Assembly: GCF_042654245.1 (NCBI RefSeq)
Contig: NZ_JBHSGI010000034.1
Span: 1 to 64,000, forward strand
Direction of reading: 5' to 3'
DNA length: 64,000 nt
Origin: Seohaeicola_A nanhaiensis
GTDB lineage: Bacteria; Pseudomonadota; Alphaproteobacteria; Rhodobacterales; Rhodobacteraceae
The first letter of the stretch is position 1; each line of letters begins with the position of its first letter. The translations under genes were made by a program, and so were the position numbers. Shown piece by piece: positions 24,780-35,774 of this stretch. The notes under the pieces are model-generated. The model did no database searches, was not told the origin of the DNA, and saw only the letters and a program-made list of their open reading frames with translations.

Positions 24780-25628
24780 ATGACCATCACCATCAGGGCT
24801 GGCAACGCCGGCGCCAGCGACTTTTACGCTTATCTCGATGCCTTCGACACCGACTTCACCCCCGCGGGGCGCGGAGCCTTCTCGAACGGCCTGTCGGGCA
24901 ACTATGCCGCCTCGGAGTCGGACCTGTCCGATACCCCGGACACGGATGCACAGGCCTATGTCATCCGTGGCGGGCTGAGCTACAGCATGGCGACCCACGT
25001 GGTCAGCGGCCCGGTGCGCGCGGTGGAATTCGGCCACGGCGCGACTTCGACGAGCGGTGAGGGCGGTGTCGCCAGCTTCGAGATGACCGAGCTCGATTTC
25101 AAGGTCACGTTCTCGCCCAAGATCGCCGCTGCGGAGTCGCATGACGTGATCTATGGTCTGCTCGGTTCCGCGCCCGATGGCGAGGGGGCGACAGAGGCCC
25201 TGCTGGAGGTCATCAAGTCCGACTCGATCACCTTCCGGGGCGGCGCCGGCGCCGACAAGTTCCTGGGCTTCCGCCATGACGATGTCCTGATCGGCGGGCG
25301 CGGCAACGACATTCTGAACGGGCGAGTTGGCGACGACGATCTGACCGGCGGCGCGGGGCGCGACGTTCTGATCGGCGGGCGGGGCGCGGATACCTTCCAC
25401 TTCACCAAGTTTTTCGGGCGCGACATCGTGCGCGATTTCGAAGCCGGGACCGACACGCTCGATTTTTCGGCGACCACCGGTGAGGCGACCAGCCTTGACG
25501 ATTTCCTGGCCAACAGTAGCGAAATCAATGGCCGTCTGGTCTATGACATGGGGAACGACGGTCGGAATGTGATCGTCCTGGTCGGCATCGAGGCTGCCGA
25601 TCTGTCGGCCAGCGACTTCATTTTCTGA
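24780..25628 (+). CDS. RTX-type calcium-binding protein
   Basis: A 282-residue protein without a classical signal peptide. Near residues 155-205 it has a short block of glycine/aspartate nonapeptides (GGAGADKFLG, DDVLIGGRGNDILNGRVGDDDLTGGAGRDVLIGGRGADTF) followed by the RTX-tail pattern RDIVRDFEAGTDTLDFS. Family knowledge: RTX repeats bind calcium and are normally secreted by type I systems with a C-terminal signal. The N-terminal 150 residues match no family I recognise. No type I secretion genes are adjacent. RBS AAAGGAG six bases before ATG 24780; a terminator follows. Confidence 0.85.
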   Translation: MTITIRAGNAGASDFYAYLDAFDTDFTPAGRGAFSNGLSGNYAASESDLSDTPDTDAQAYVIRGGLSYSMATHVVSGPVRAVEFGHGATSTSGEGGVASFEMTELDFKVTFSPKIAAAESHDVIYGLLGSAPDGEGATEALLEVIKSDSITFRGGAGADKFLGFRHDDVLIGGRGNDILNGRVGDDDLTGGAGRDVLIGGRGADTFHFTKFFGRDIVRDFEAGTDTLDFSATTGEATSLDDFLANSSEINGRLVYDMGNDGRNVIVLVGIEAADLSASDFIF

Positions 25629-25633
25629 CATCT

Positions 25634-25673
25634 GCGCGGGCGGCGGGCCCAGGGTTCGCCGTCCGCGCGTTTT
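25634..25673 (+). terminator. Terminator after the RTX gene
   Basis: GCGCGGGCGGCG and CGCCGTCCGCGC pair with one G-T wobble around a short loop, followed by GTTTT. It starts six bases past the stop. Confidence 0.75.
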
Positions 25674-25832
25674 CGATCGTCAGTCCCGGGCGGCGACGAT
25701 TCTGATGAGTTGGTTGCGCAGGGGGTGCGGGACCGCCTTCGGCCGATCCCGGGAGTGACGGCGGGCGCCTTTGACGGCCGTCGTGAAACCCCATGCGGTA
25801 CGGCGCCGGAAAGTTTCGGGTTTTTGCGCGCC
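25674..25832. other. No gene seen; degraded DNA
   Basis: Between the RTX terminator and the transporter remnants no reading frame has a start with a ribosome binding site or a recognisable motif. It is probably decayed backbone sequence. Confidence 0.4.
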
Positions 25833-25935
25833 TCAATCGTCAAAACCGGTGAGGTCGCGCGTCTGGTTCAGGATTTGCCAGGTGGCGGCGCGCAATCCGC
25901 GCAGGCCGATTTCGATCAGTTCGGGATCGGTGGGG
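25833..25935 (-). pseudogene. C-terminal gene remnant, family unknown
   Basis: A minus-strand frame of about 35 codons ends with a natural-looking C-terminus (TPTDPELIEIGLRGLRAA, then TWQILNQTRDLTGFDD and stop 25833). It has no start of its own and abuts the broken permease frame upstream, so it looks like the tail of a lost gene. I do not recognise the family. Confidence 0.35.
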
Positions 25936-25979
25936 GTGGCGCTAAGACGACGCTGCCCATGCGCTGGAAGCCGGGCGCG

Positions 25980-26466
25980 CCGACCACGCGGTGCCGCTGA
26001 TGACGGTGACTTCGTTGTAAAGCAGTTCGACGGGGCCGCTGACCAGCCCGGCCCATTGCGGCGCGCCCGAGATCAGGCCGGTTTCGCGCAGCAGGATGAT
26101 CCAGCCGAAAGCGCGCACCAGATCGCTGACCCAGAGCGGGATGAGGCAGAGCAGGAACAGCCCGGCGCGTGTGCGGCGGCAGGCAATCTTGGCGATCTAA
26201 TACGCCACCGGAAAGCCGATCAGCAGCGCCAGAGAGGTGACGAGGATCGACATCCAGGCCGTTCGCAGCAGGGTGTTCCAGTAGATCGGCTCGCCGAAGA
26301 ACGCCATGTAGTTGCCAAAGCCGAATTCGTATTGGCGGGGGCCGATCTTTTCGCGCAGCGAGACATAGCCGATGCCGAGTTGCGGCAGCACGACCAGCAG
26401 GTTGATCCAAAGCAGGAAGGGCGCCATCAGCAGGATCAGGGACAGGCGGGCGGTGTCGTGGCGCAT
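25980..26466 (-). pseudogene. Polyamine-type ABC transporter permease (PotB-like), truncated
   Basis: It starts at ATG 26466 with the N-terminus of a PotB-like permease (LILLMAPFLLWINLLVVLPQLGIGYVSLREK). An in-frame TAG (26197-26199) follows GFPVAY, after which the frame continues with LFLLCLIPLWVSDLVRAFGW and PVELLYNEVTVI, clearly the same protein. Homology then ends about 90 residues short of the usual C-terminus, at about 26000. At least one nonsense mutation plus a deletion make it non-functional. Confidence 0.85.
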
Positions 26467-26831
26467 TAGGCGGCGGCCCGCGGGAAGCACAGCGCCTTCT
26501 GTGCCGGCCAGGAGACCTGCACCTGCGTCCCCTCGCCGTCGGCGGCCGGGTCGGCGACCTCGACCAGCGCACCGCCGGTTGTGCGCACCAGCACCCGGCT
26601 GTTGGCGCCGTTGAACAGCAGGCTGTCGACGGTGCCGGCTAGCGTTGCGCCGTCCTCTCCGGGGCCGATGCGCATTGCCTCGGGGCGCACGAACACTTCC
26701 ACGCGCGTGCCCTTGTCCGCTTGACCGCGTGCGCGCACCATCGTTCCGTCCGCGAGCCGCACGCTAACCTGACCGTTACCTTCGGTTTCGGCGATGCCCT
26801 CCCAGCGGTTGCAGTCGCCGACAGATAACAA
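26466..26831 (-). pseudogene. ABC transporter ATP-binding protein, C-terminal fragment (PotA-like)
   Basis: About 120 codons encode the C-terminal TOBE region of a polyamine-type ABC ATPase (VEVFVRPEAMRIGPGEDGA, VDSLLFNGANSRVLVRT). The whole nucleotide-binding domain (Walker A/B, signature) is missing; the frame breaks near 26831. Its stop overlaps the permease ATG (TAATG), showing the original operon order potA-potB. The break lies nine bases from the promoter of the glycan/catalase operon, so it marks a recombination junction. Confidence 0.82.
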
Positions 26832-26839
26832 ATGTTAAC

Positions 26840-26864
26840 GGAACGTGGATCATCCTGAGCCGTT
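26840..26864 (+). promoter_or_regulatory. EcfG-type general-stress promoter
   Basis: GGAAC (26840-26844), a 16-base spacer, then CGTT (26861-26864): this matches the alphaproteobacterial EcfG/RpoE2 consensus GGAAC-N16/17-CGTT exactly. It lies 52 bases upstream of the first GT2 start. Downstream katE is a typical member of EcfG regulons. Confidence 0.72.
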
Positions 26865-26915
26865 GTTTCCGCAGGTTGCACAATGCGGCGCGAACGGTTT
26901 CAGGAGACAAGCGAG

Positions 26916-28379
26916 ATGTTGAGGGTGGATGGCCGGGGCGTATTCCTCGGGCTGATGGCGCTTGCCGTTCTGGTACCGGTGGCGGCACTTTTCATCGTCG
27001 CTCTTGCCACAATCATACAGGGCGGGCTTGGGGCGCTGAACCTCTTCGCCGGATCTTCGCGGCGACCGGCGGAGATGAAAGCCGGCGCGCCTGCGGATCA
27101 GGCGCCTTTCTTTTCGGTTCATATCGCCACCCACGAAGAGCCGTCGCAGATGGTGATCGAGACGTTGCACGCGCTGGCGCGCCAGCAAGGGGCGCCGGGG
27201 TATGAGGTCATCCTGCTGGACAATAACACGCGCGATCCCGCGCTGTGGCATCCCGTCGAACGGGCCTGCCGCGGGCTTGGTCCGAATGTCCGGTTCTACC
27301 ATGTGGACGGGGTAGAGGGCGCCAAGGCGGGCGCTCTGAACATCGCGCTGCGCCTGACGCACCCCGCTGCGAGCCATGTCGTGATTGTTGACGCGGATTA
27401 CCAGGTCGAGCCGGATTTCCTGGCGACCGCCGCCGCCGAGTTGCGGCGCAGCGACGACGATTTCCTGCAGTTCCCGCAGGCTTACCGCAAGGACGGCGGC
27501 GCGGCGGCCGGTCTGTCACTCGAGCTTGCCGACTATTTCCTGCGGCATGCGCGGGAAGCGGATTGCGCCGGGGCGATGCTGCTGACCGGCACGCTGAGCG
27601 TGATCCGCCGCAGTGCGCTGGAGGCAGTGGGCGGCTGGAGCGCCCGCACGATTACCGAAGACGCCGAACTTGGCCTTCGGCTGCGACGTTTCGGGTTCAG
27701 GGGCCGGTTTGTCGACCGGCTCGTCGGACGGGGCCTGTTGCCCATGGATTTCTCGGGTCTGGCGCTGCAACGCTATCGGTGGACGGCCGGGAACGCAGCC
27801 ACGATCTCGGGCGGCCTCGGGGGCCTTCCGACGCGCTCGGCGGTGCAGGTGTTTGCGCAGCTGACCGCCTGGGCCAATATGGCGCTCCCGTTGACGGCGG
27901 GGCTGATCGGGGGGGCCTGTGCCGTCCTGCTGGGACATGACGGCCGCGCTGCAACGTTGCTCACCGATCTCTCGGGCTTTGGCCTGTTGCTGGTTGCGCT
28001 GTCTGTCTGCCTGCCGATGGTGCTGAGCACTGTCCTGCGCGGGCGGCCCTCGCTGGCGGTCATCCTGGACGCGCTGTCGGTGCGGATCGCGATGATCGTG
28101 CCCTCGGCACTGGCCAGTGTCGACGCCCTGCTGGGCCGCAGCGGCAGCTTCGAGCGCACGGCGAAGGACGAGACTGGCGCCTCGGAGAAGGTCGGCTGGG
28201 TTTTCTCCGCGCTTTTTGTCGTCGGCCTGATGCTGCTTTGGAACGTTTCGGCTCTCCCGTGGTTCTCGTTGACGGGCGCAGCGTTGCTTTTGCTGCCCCT
28301 CCCTCTGGCGCGAGCGACCTGTGAGCGGCTGGCGGCCTATCGCGCCTCGTTGCGCATCACCGAGGAGGTTCGGGCATGA
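26916..28379 (+). CDS. Membrane GT2 glycosyltransferase with QXXRW motif
   Basis: A 487-residue processive-type GT2 enzyme. An N-terminal membrane segment (LMALAVLVPVAALFIVALATII) precedes the GT-A domain: THEEP start, DNNT, DADY (the DxD motif), QFPQAYR, TITEDAELGLRL (TED) and QRYRW, the QXXRW acceptor motif of cellulose/chitin-synthase-like enzymes. Four or more C-terminal membrane segments follow. Family knowledge: polymerises or transfers sugars across the inner membrane (compare NodC, BcsA, HAS). ATG 26916 is preferred over 26883 because CAGGAG lies nine bases upstream. First gene of the eight-gene stress operon; its stop overlaps the next ATG. Confidence 0.88.
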   Translation: MLRVDGRGVFLGLMALAVLVPVAALFIVALATIIQGGLGALNLFAGSSRRPAEMKAGAPADQAPFFSVHIATHEEPSQMVIETLHALARQQGAPGYEVILLDNNTRDPALWHPVERACRGLGPNVRFYHVDGVEGAKAGALNIALRLTHPAASHVVIVDADYQVEPDFLATAAAELRRSDDDFLQFPQAYRKDGGAAAGLSLELADYFLRHAREADCAGAMLLTGTLSVIRRSALEAVGGWSARTITEDAELGLRLRRFGFRGRFVDRLVGRGLLPMDFSGLALQRYRWTAGNAATISGGLGGLPTRSAVQVFAQLTAWANMALPLTAGLIGGACAVLLGHDGRAATLLTDLSGFGLLLVALSVCLPMVLSTVLRGRPSLAVILDALSVRIAMIVPSALASVDALLGRSGSFERTAKDETGASEKVGWVFSALFVVGLMLLWNVSALPWFSLTGAALLLLPLPLARATCERLAAYRASLRITEEVRA

Positions 28380-29287
28380 TCCCGAGTGTTACCATCGTTA
28401 TCCCGACCTTCAACCGGGCATGGGTTCTGCCGCAGGCCATTGACGCTGCGCTGGGCCAGTCGCATCCGAAGACAACCGTGATGGTGGTGGACGACGGGTC
28501 GGGCGACGAGACCGGGGCGGTTATCGCGCGCTATGCGGATCATCCTCGATTTGTCGGCGTCACGCTGGCGGCCAATGCCGGGACTGCGCAGGCCAAGAAC
28601 GTGGGGATCGCGCTGTCGGCGACGGAGGCGATCACGTTTCACGATTCCGACGACATTCCGCATCGCGACAAGGTGATGCGGCAGGCGCGGGTGATGGGCA
28701 ACGAGGGCGTCGGCGCGCATCCCTGCCTGAACTGGCGGCTGTCGGGGCGCGAACCCGACACGGCTATCCAGATCGGGGCGGTGCTGAGCCATCACGAGTT
28801 GATCCTGCCCGATGGCGAGCGGGTGGAAATCCGCCGCACGCTGAGCCTGGTGGACGATTTCTTCCCCAACCTGCAGATGGCGGCGGGCGTGCCGGGGGAC
28901 TGGACGCATGTCAATTCGGGGCTGTTCCACCGGTCGGTTTTCGACCGGCTGGGCGGATTTTCGGATTGCATCGAGGAGGACCGGGAGTTCCGCAATCGGC
29001 TGATCATGGCGGGCGAGGTGCTCTGGGTGATCCCCGACATCCTTTTGACCAAGATCGAAAGCGCCGATGGACTGACCCAGCAGAAGGACACCGATTACGA
29101 CAGCGCACGGCGGCAGGTGGACCGGCAGCGCGTCTGGGATGCGGTGGGCCATTGGTTCCGCACCCGCGAGGTGGCGGAGGTGCCGATCGACCTCAGCGCG
29201 GTGAGGGTGGCGGCCTGCACCAATCCGGCCCTCTGCAACGCGCGGGTGCTGCGGCAGTTGAGTGGACCTTTGGAGCAGGTCGCGTGA
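28376..29287 (+). CDS. Glycosyltransferase family 2 protein
   Basis: A 303-residue GT-A transferase: VTIVIPTFNRAWVLPQAIDAAL, VMVVDDGSGDETG, HDSDDIPHRDKVMRQ (DxD-like SDD) and VNSGLFHRSVFDRLGGFSDCIEEDREFRNRL. No membrane segments, so soluble or membrane-peripheral. Overlaps both neighbours by 4 bases. Inference: extends or decorates the saccharide begun by the upstream membrane GT2. Confidence 0.88.
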   Translation: MIPSVTIVIPTFNRAWVLPQAIDAALGQSHPKTTVMVVDDGSGDETGAVIARYADHPRFVGVTLAANAGTAQAKNVGIALSATEAITFHDSDDIPHRDKVMRQARVMGNEGVGAHPCLNWRLSGREPDTAIQIGAVLSHHELILPDGERVEIRRTLSLVDDFFPNLQMAAGVPGDWTHVNSGLFHRSVFDRLGGFSDCIEEDREFRNRLIMAGEVLWVIPDILLTKIESADGLTQQKDTDYDSARRQVDRQRVWDAVGHWFRTREVAEVPIDLSAVRVAACTNPALCNARVLRQLSGPLEQVA

Positions 29288-30318
29288 GCGGCGGGGTGAC
29301 TTTCGTCGATCCGATGGCGCCGCGCGCCTATACCGGGCGGGCGGGAGACTTGGCGGGGCTGGGCGGCACCGAGAGGACGCTGGTAAGCATCAGCGAGTGT
29401 CTGGCGGGGTGGCGTTCTGTCACCGTTCGTCAGGCGGCGCGAACGTGCCCTGAGATACGCGTGAACGGTGTGGCTTACGCGGGATGGGACGTGAGCCGGC
29501 CCCTGCCGGAGCGGCCCGGGGTGATCGTGGTCATCAACTCGTGGAAGGTCGCGCAGAAGCTGGCGCGGCAGCATCCCGACACACGGGTCGTCGTCTGGCA
29601 GCATGTCTTTCCGGGGCGGCACAATCGTTCCCAGGCGGCCGGGCTGCGGCACATGAATGTCGAGGTGATCTGCGTGTCGGCGGCGCATGCGCGGTGGCTG
29701 CGCGGTTTTTCCGGGCCGGAGGCACCGCGCATCTCGCACATTCCGAACCCCATACCCGATGACCTTGCCCCGGACAGAACCGAGCGCGATCCGAACCTGC
29801 TGCTCTATGCAAGTTCGCCGCACAAGGGGCTGGGACAGGTTTTCCGGCGGTTTGACAGGCTGCGCGAGCAGCTTCCGATGCTGCGGCTGGCGGTGGCGGA
29901 TCCAGGGTATCTGGCCTGGCCGGCGGGGCGGGCGCCGGAGGGCGTGCTGCCGCTGGGACGGCTGGCGCAGGGCGAGCTCCACCGCTGGATGCGTCGGGCG
30001 CTTTGCCTGTTCTATCCGCAGGACCATTTCGCCGAGACCTTCGGCCTGGTGATCGCCGAGGCGAACGCGGTGGGCTGTCCGGCGCTGCTGCACCGCGGGC
30101 TGGGCGCGAACGACGAGGTCGCCTCGGACCCGTCGCAATGCATCGACACCGGGGATTTTGACGCCATCGTCGCCCGTATCCGAGCGTGGCGCGCTTCTAG
30201 CCGCGACACGCCGCTGGCGAGGGCACGCCCCGAATTCTTCCTGTCGCGCGTGGCCGACCAGTGGCGCGCCACCCTCGCACCCGCGCGGGACCGTATTCTT
30301 GAGACGCAATCTTTCTGA
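29284..30318 (+). CDS. Glycosyltransferase family 4-like protein
   Basis: A 344-residue GT-B type protein. The N-terminal part has FVDPMAPRAYTGRAGDLAGLGGTERTLVSISECL; the C-terminal part has LLLYASSPHKGLGQVFRRF and DHFAETFGLVIAEANAVGCPALLH, the E-x7-E type nucleotide-sugar site of GT4 enzymes. GTG 29284 overlaps the previous stop (GTGA). Third transferase in the operon; 15 bases precede katE. Confidence 0.82.
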   Translation: MSGGVTFVDPMAPRAYTGRAGDLAGLGGTERTLVSISECLAGWRSVTVRQAARTCPEIRVNGVAYAGWDVSRPLPERPGVIVVINSWKVAQKLARQHPDTRVVVWQHVFPGRHNRSQAAGLRHMNVEVICVSAAHARWLRGFSGPEAPRISHIPNPIPDDLAPDRTERDPNLLLYASSPHKGLGQVFRRFDRLREQLPMLRLAVADPGYLAWPAGRAPEGVLPLGRLAQGELHRWMRRALCLFYPQDHFAETFGLVIAEANAVGCPALLHRGLGANDEVASDPSQCIDTGDFDAIVARIRAWRASSRDTPLARARPEFFLSRVADQWRATLAPARDRILETQSF

Positions 30319-30333
30319 CCAGAGGAACCTGAC

Positions 30334-32390
<2,057 letters not shown>

Positions 32391-32394
<4 letters not shown>

Positions 32395-33401
32395 GGTCGT
32401 TGCCTTTCGGGCCTCGCGGGCGCTGGGCGGTGGCGGTCACCGTCCCGGCGCGCGACGAGGAGGCGCGGATCGTCGCCTGCCTCGATGCCGCAGCACAAAG
32501 CCTGCGCGGCCGGGGCGGCATAGCGGTCTTGGTCAACGGATCGAGCGACGGAACGATGGAACGGGCGATGGAGTGGTTCGCGGCGACAGGCGAGGCCGGG
32601 CTGGTGTTGGAACGGCCGGATTCGCCGGCGGGCGGGGTCGGTGAGGTGCGGCGCGATACCGTGGCGGCCTGCGCGACGATGCTTGCGCCGCAGGGCGTGG
32701 TGATGACGACCGATGCGGACAGTCGGGTGTTCGAGGACTGGGTGGATGCGAATCTGGAGGAATTGCGGGGCGCGGATCTGATCTGTGGCAGCGTCTTTCC
32801 CGATCCCGCCGAATTCGCGCGCTTGCCGCCGGTTATTGCGCAAAGGGGTGCGGTAGAGGGCGAATACATGGCGCTCACCATAGCGCTGAAGACGGCCATC
32901 GACCCGGTGCCGCACGATCCGGAGCCGACGCATCTGTCCGAGCCGGGGGCGAGCCTCGCATTTCGGATGGACCTCTATCAGTCGGTCGGAGGGTTCGCCG
33001 CGATGCCGGGCGGAGAGGATCGAGCCCTTGCCGAGCGGGCAGATCTGCTGGGGTGGCGGGTGCGCCACTCGGCGCGGGCGCGCGTGCAGACTTCGTGCCG
33101 GCTGAGCGGGCGGGCGCCGGGCGGGATGGCCGACGCGCTGCAGGCGCGGATCCATGCGGACGACCCGATGGTGGATTGGCTGCTGGAACCGGCGGAAGCC
33201 ACCGTGACTCGGGCGCGGCTGTGGCGGGAGTTGCGGGCCTTGCCAGCCGATGTGGCTCCGGATGTGCGCACGGCGGCGCGTCAGCGGCTGGCGGCACTGC
33301 CCCGCCAGCGTCTGCGCCTGTCGGACCTTCCCAATGAAATGCCGCGTCTGGCCGCCGCGCTGGCCGCCGAGACGCAGGGCCGTGAAAGGATTTCGGCATG
33401 A
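32391..33401 (+). CDS. Glycosyltransferase family 2 protein
   Basis: A 336-residue GT-A transferase: VAVTVPARDEEARIVACLDAAAQSL, VLVNGSSDGT, TTDADSRVFEDWVDANL (DxD), then GASLAFRMDLYQSVGGFAAMPGGEDRALAERADLLGWRV with a GGED acceptor motif. The C-terminal 100 residues are Arg/Ala-rich and not recognised. Starts inside the katE stop (ATGA). Inference: adds a sugar in the same pathway as the three upstream transferases. Confidence 0.85.
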
Positions 33402-34480
33402 CCGTTGCTCCACGCCTGCGCATTCTCCCGGACGAGGAGAGCATTTTTGCGGCCATCGCGGATCGGGCGGCCGAAGCTGATGCCGGGATGCGAGGGTTGA
33501 GCGAAGACATGGCGCTGCTGGCGGACTCAGGCATCCTGAACCGGTTGTGTTCCGGGGGCGATCCCGTGGCTCATGCCGACCTCTTGCGGCGCATCGGGGC
33601 GGTAAGCCTGCCGGTCGGTCGTCTGGCCGAGGGGCATATGAACGCTCTTCGGCTTGTCGCGCTTTACGGAACAGCCGGGCAGCGAAAGTCCCATATGACC
33701 GAAGCGCGACGCGGGACGATCTATGGCGTCTGGGGCGCCGACGACAGCCCGCCAGTGGCAATACGGTCGGATCACGGGGACCGTCTGGAACTGGAGGGAA
33801 GCAAGCGCTTTGCCTCGGGCCTTGGAACCATCGGGCGCGCTGTCGTGATCGCGACGACGGCCGAGGGGCCGCGTCTTGTAATTGCTGATGTGACCGACCC
33901 GAACCGGGGCGACGACAGCGGCTGGCAGGTCTCGGGGATGCGCGCCACCGCCTCGGGTCGATACGATTTCGACGGCATGAACGCGGAGCCGCTGGGAAAG
34001 GCAGGTGACTATCTGCGCGAGCCCTATTTCCAGGGCGGAGTCTGGCGGTATGCGGCGGTGCATGTCGGCGGGCTGGAGGCGCTGGCGGAGGAGGTGCGCA
34101 AGGCGGTGCGAGGCTTTGGTGATGCGGCGGGCGAGGCACAGTTGCACCGGGTCGCGCGGATTGCCAGCCTGGCTCACGGGGCGCGGCTGTTTGTCGAGGA
34201 CGCGGCGCGGAAAGTCGAGGCGCCGGGCGCGGGTGCGGCCGAGGTCGCATTGTCGCTGGCGGCGCGTGAGGCGGTCGAGACCGCCTGTCTGGAAGGAATG
34301 GCTCTGGCAGACCGTGCGCTGGGCACGCGATCTTTTGCGACGGGGCATCCCGCCGATCTGCTGCGGCGCGATCTGGGATTCTTCCTTCGGCAGGCCGATC
34401 TGGACGGCAAGCTGCGGCAGGTCGGCCAGCATCTGTGCGCGTCCCTGCAGCCCGTTGGCGCAATATGGGGTGGACGATGA
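33398..34480 (+). CDS. Acyl-CoA dehydrogenase-like flavoprotein
   Basis: A 360-residue protein with the acyl-CoA dehydrogenase fold: an N-terminal helical region (RIGAVSLPVGRLAEGHMNALRLVALYG), a middle beta domain with GSKRFASGLGTIGRAVVIA and GMRATASGRYDFDGM, and a C-terminal helical bundle (LEALAEEVRKAVRGFGDAAGEAQLHRVARI). The usual catalytic Glu is not obvious. Family knowledge: FAD-dependent desaturation of acyl thioesters, though many divergent members act on other substrates. It sits between GT2 and PIG-L genes with 4-base overlaps, so it probably modifies an acyl or amine part of the same product. Confidence 0.78.
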   Translation: MTVAPRLRILPDEESIFAAIADRAAEADAGMRGLSEDMALLADSGILNRLCSGGDPVAHADLLRRIGAVSLPVGRLAEGHMNALRLVALYGTAGQRKSHMTEARRGTIYGVWGADDSPPVAIRSDHGDRLELEGSKRFASGLGTIGRAVVIATTAEGPRLVIADVTDPNRGDDSGWQVSGMRATASGRYDFDGMNAEPLGKAGDYLREPYFQGGVWRYAAVHVGGLEALAEEVRKAVRGFGDAAGEAQLHRVARIASLAHGARLFVEDAARKVEAPGAGAAEVALSLAAREAVETACLEGMALADRALGTRSFATGHPADLLRRDLGFFLRQADLDGKLRQVGQHLCASLQPVGAIWGGR

Positions 34481-35202
34481 TCCAGTTTACGCCGGTGGTG
34501 ATGGAAACCCGCGAAGCCCCCTTGGCCGGTATCGACGAACTGGCCGGAGGCGGTGACATCCTCGTGCTGGCGCCACATCCCGACGACGAATCGCTTGCCA
34601 TGGGCGGAGCGATTGCCGCAGCGGCGGCGACTGGGCGGCGGGTCCATATCGCCGTGGTGACGGATGGGGCGCGTTCGCACCCCAACTCGGCGAGTCATCC
34701 GCCCGAGGCGCTGCGCGCGCTGCGTCGGACCGAAGTCGGGCGGGCGGTGGATATCCTGACGGAGGGGCGCGGGTTCCTGCACTGGCTGGGATTTCCGGAC
34801 ATGGCCGCGCCAGCGGATGAGGCGACCTTTGCCGAGGTCGAGGCACGGCTGATGCCGGTCCTCGGAGATGTCACGGCGATCTGGACCACCTGGAACGGCG
34901 ACCCGCATCCCGATCACCAGCGGGTCTGGCGGCTGGCGCACTGGCTGTCCGGGCGCTGGCCCGGGGTGCGCATGTTTGCCTGTCCGGTCTGGGGCCGGGT
35001 GCAGACACCAGTTGCGGGGGGCGACTGGCAGGCGGCGCGGCGGTTTGCAAGCGGACCGCACCGCGCGGCGAAGGCCCGCGCTGTGGCGGCCCATGTCTCG
35101 CAGATGACGGACCTGATCCGCGACGATCCCGACGGGTTTCGGATGCCGGACGATCTGGCGCGCCATTTCATCGACAGCGACGAGATATTCATACCGTCAT
35201 GA
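34477..35202 (+). CDS. PIG-L family deacetylase
   Basis: A 241-residue LmbE-like metal-dependent deacetylase. The zinc motif is LVLAPHPDDESLAMGG (His-Pro-Asp-Asp) near residue 30, and the third ligand is the His of WNGDPHPDHQRVW near residue 148. Family knowledge: removes N-acetyl groups from GlcNAc-containing substrates such as GlcNAc-PI or mycothiol precursors. ATG 34477 overlaps the upstream stop. Followed immediately by a methyltransferase, consistent with deacetylation then methylation of a freed amine. Confidence 0.9.
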   Translation: MIQFTPVVMETREAPLAGIDELAGGGDILVLAPHPDDESLAMGGAIAAAAATGRRVHIAVVTDGARSHPNSASHPPEALRALRRTEVGRAVDILTEGRGFLHWLGFPDMAAPADEATFAEVEARLMPVLGDVTAIWTTWNGDPHPDHQRVWRLAHWLSGRWPGVRMFACPVWGRVQTPVAGGDWQAARRFASGPHRAAKARAVAAHVSQMTDLIRDDPDGFRMPDDLARHFIDSDEIFIPS

Positions 35203-35774
35203 CCCGCGATGCCGCTTCCTTCGATGCGCTCTACCGCGATGCGCCGGATCCCTGGAACTATGAAACCAGCGCCTATGAGGCGGAGAAATACCGCCGCTGC
35301 CTCGCGCTGCTGCCACGCGTGCGATACGCGCGGGGGCTGGAGGTTGGATGCTCGATCGGCGTGATGAGCGCCGAAATCGCCGCGCGCTGCGACAGCCTGC
35401 TCGCGCTGGATTTTGCGCCGACGGCGGTTGAACGGGCACGGGCGCGCGGGATCGCCAATGCGCGGTTCGAGGTCGCGGAGATTCCCAGGGATTGGCCCTC
35501 TGGCCGCTGGGATCTGATCGTGCTGTCGGAAGTGCTGTATTACCTCGCCCCGGATGTGCTGGAGGCGGCACTGGACTGTGTTTCCGGCTCGCTGGCTCCG
35601 GGCGGGAGTTGCCTGATCGCCGGATATACCGGGCCGACCGAGACGGTTTTGACGGCGCGGGAGGTCGAGGACCGGCTGTTGCGGCGTCTGGCCAAAGCTC
35701 GCCCGCGTCACGAGGTGTTCAGGGATCAGGGCGAAACCTGGATCGCGGCGGTCTTCTCCTGCGGGATGAATTAG
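35199..35774 (+). CDS. Class I SAM-dependent methyltransferase (NodS-like)
   Basis: A 191-residue methyltransferase resembling the NodS group: SFDALYRDAPDPWNYETSAYEAEKYRRCLALLP at the start, the SAM-binding GLEVGCSIGVMS, then LLALDFAPTAVERAR and WDLIVLSEVLYYLAPDVL. NodS N-methylates the deacetylated amine of Nod-factor precursors. Here it follows a PIG-L deacetylase with a 4-base overlap. Inference: N-methylation of a deacetylated amino sugar; O-methylation is an alternative. Last gene of the operon, convergent with and overlapping the end of the Crp/Fnr gene. Confidence 0.87.
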   Translation: MTRDAASFDALYRDAPDPWNYETSAYEAEKYRRCLALLPRVRYARGLEVGCSIGVMSAEIAARCDSLLALDFAPTAVERARARGIANARFEVAEIPRDWPSGRWDLIVLSEVLYYLAPDVLEAALDCVSGSLAPGGSCLIAGYTGPTETVLTAREVEDRLLRRLAKARPRHEVFRDQGETWIAAVFSCGMN

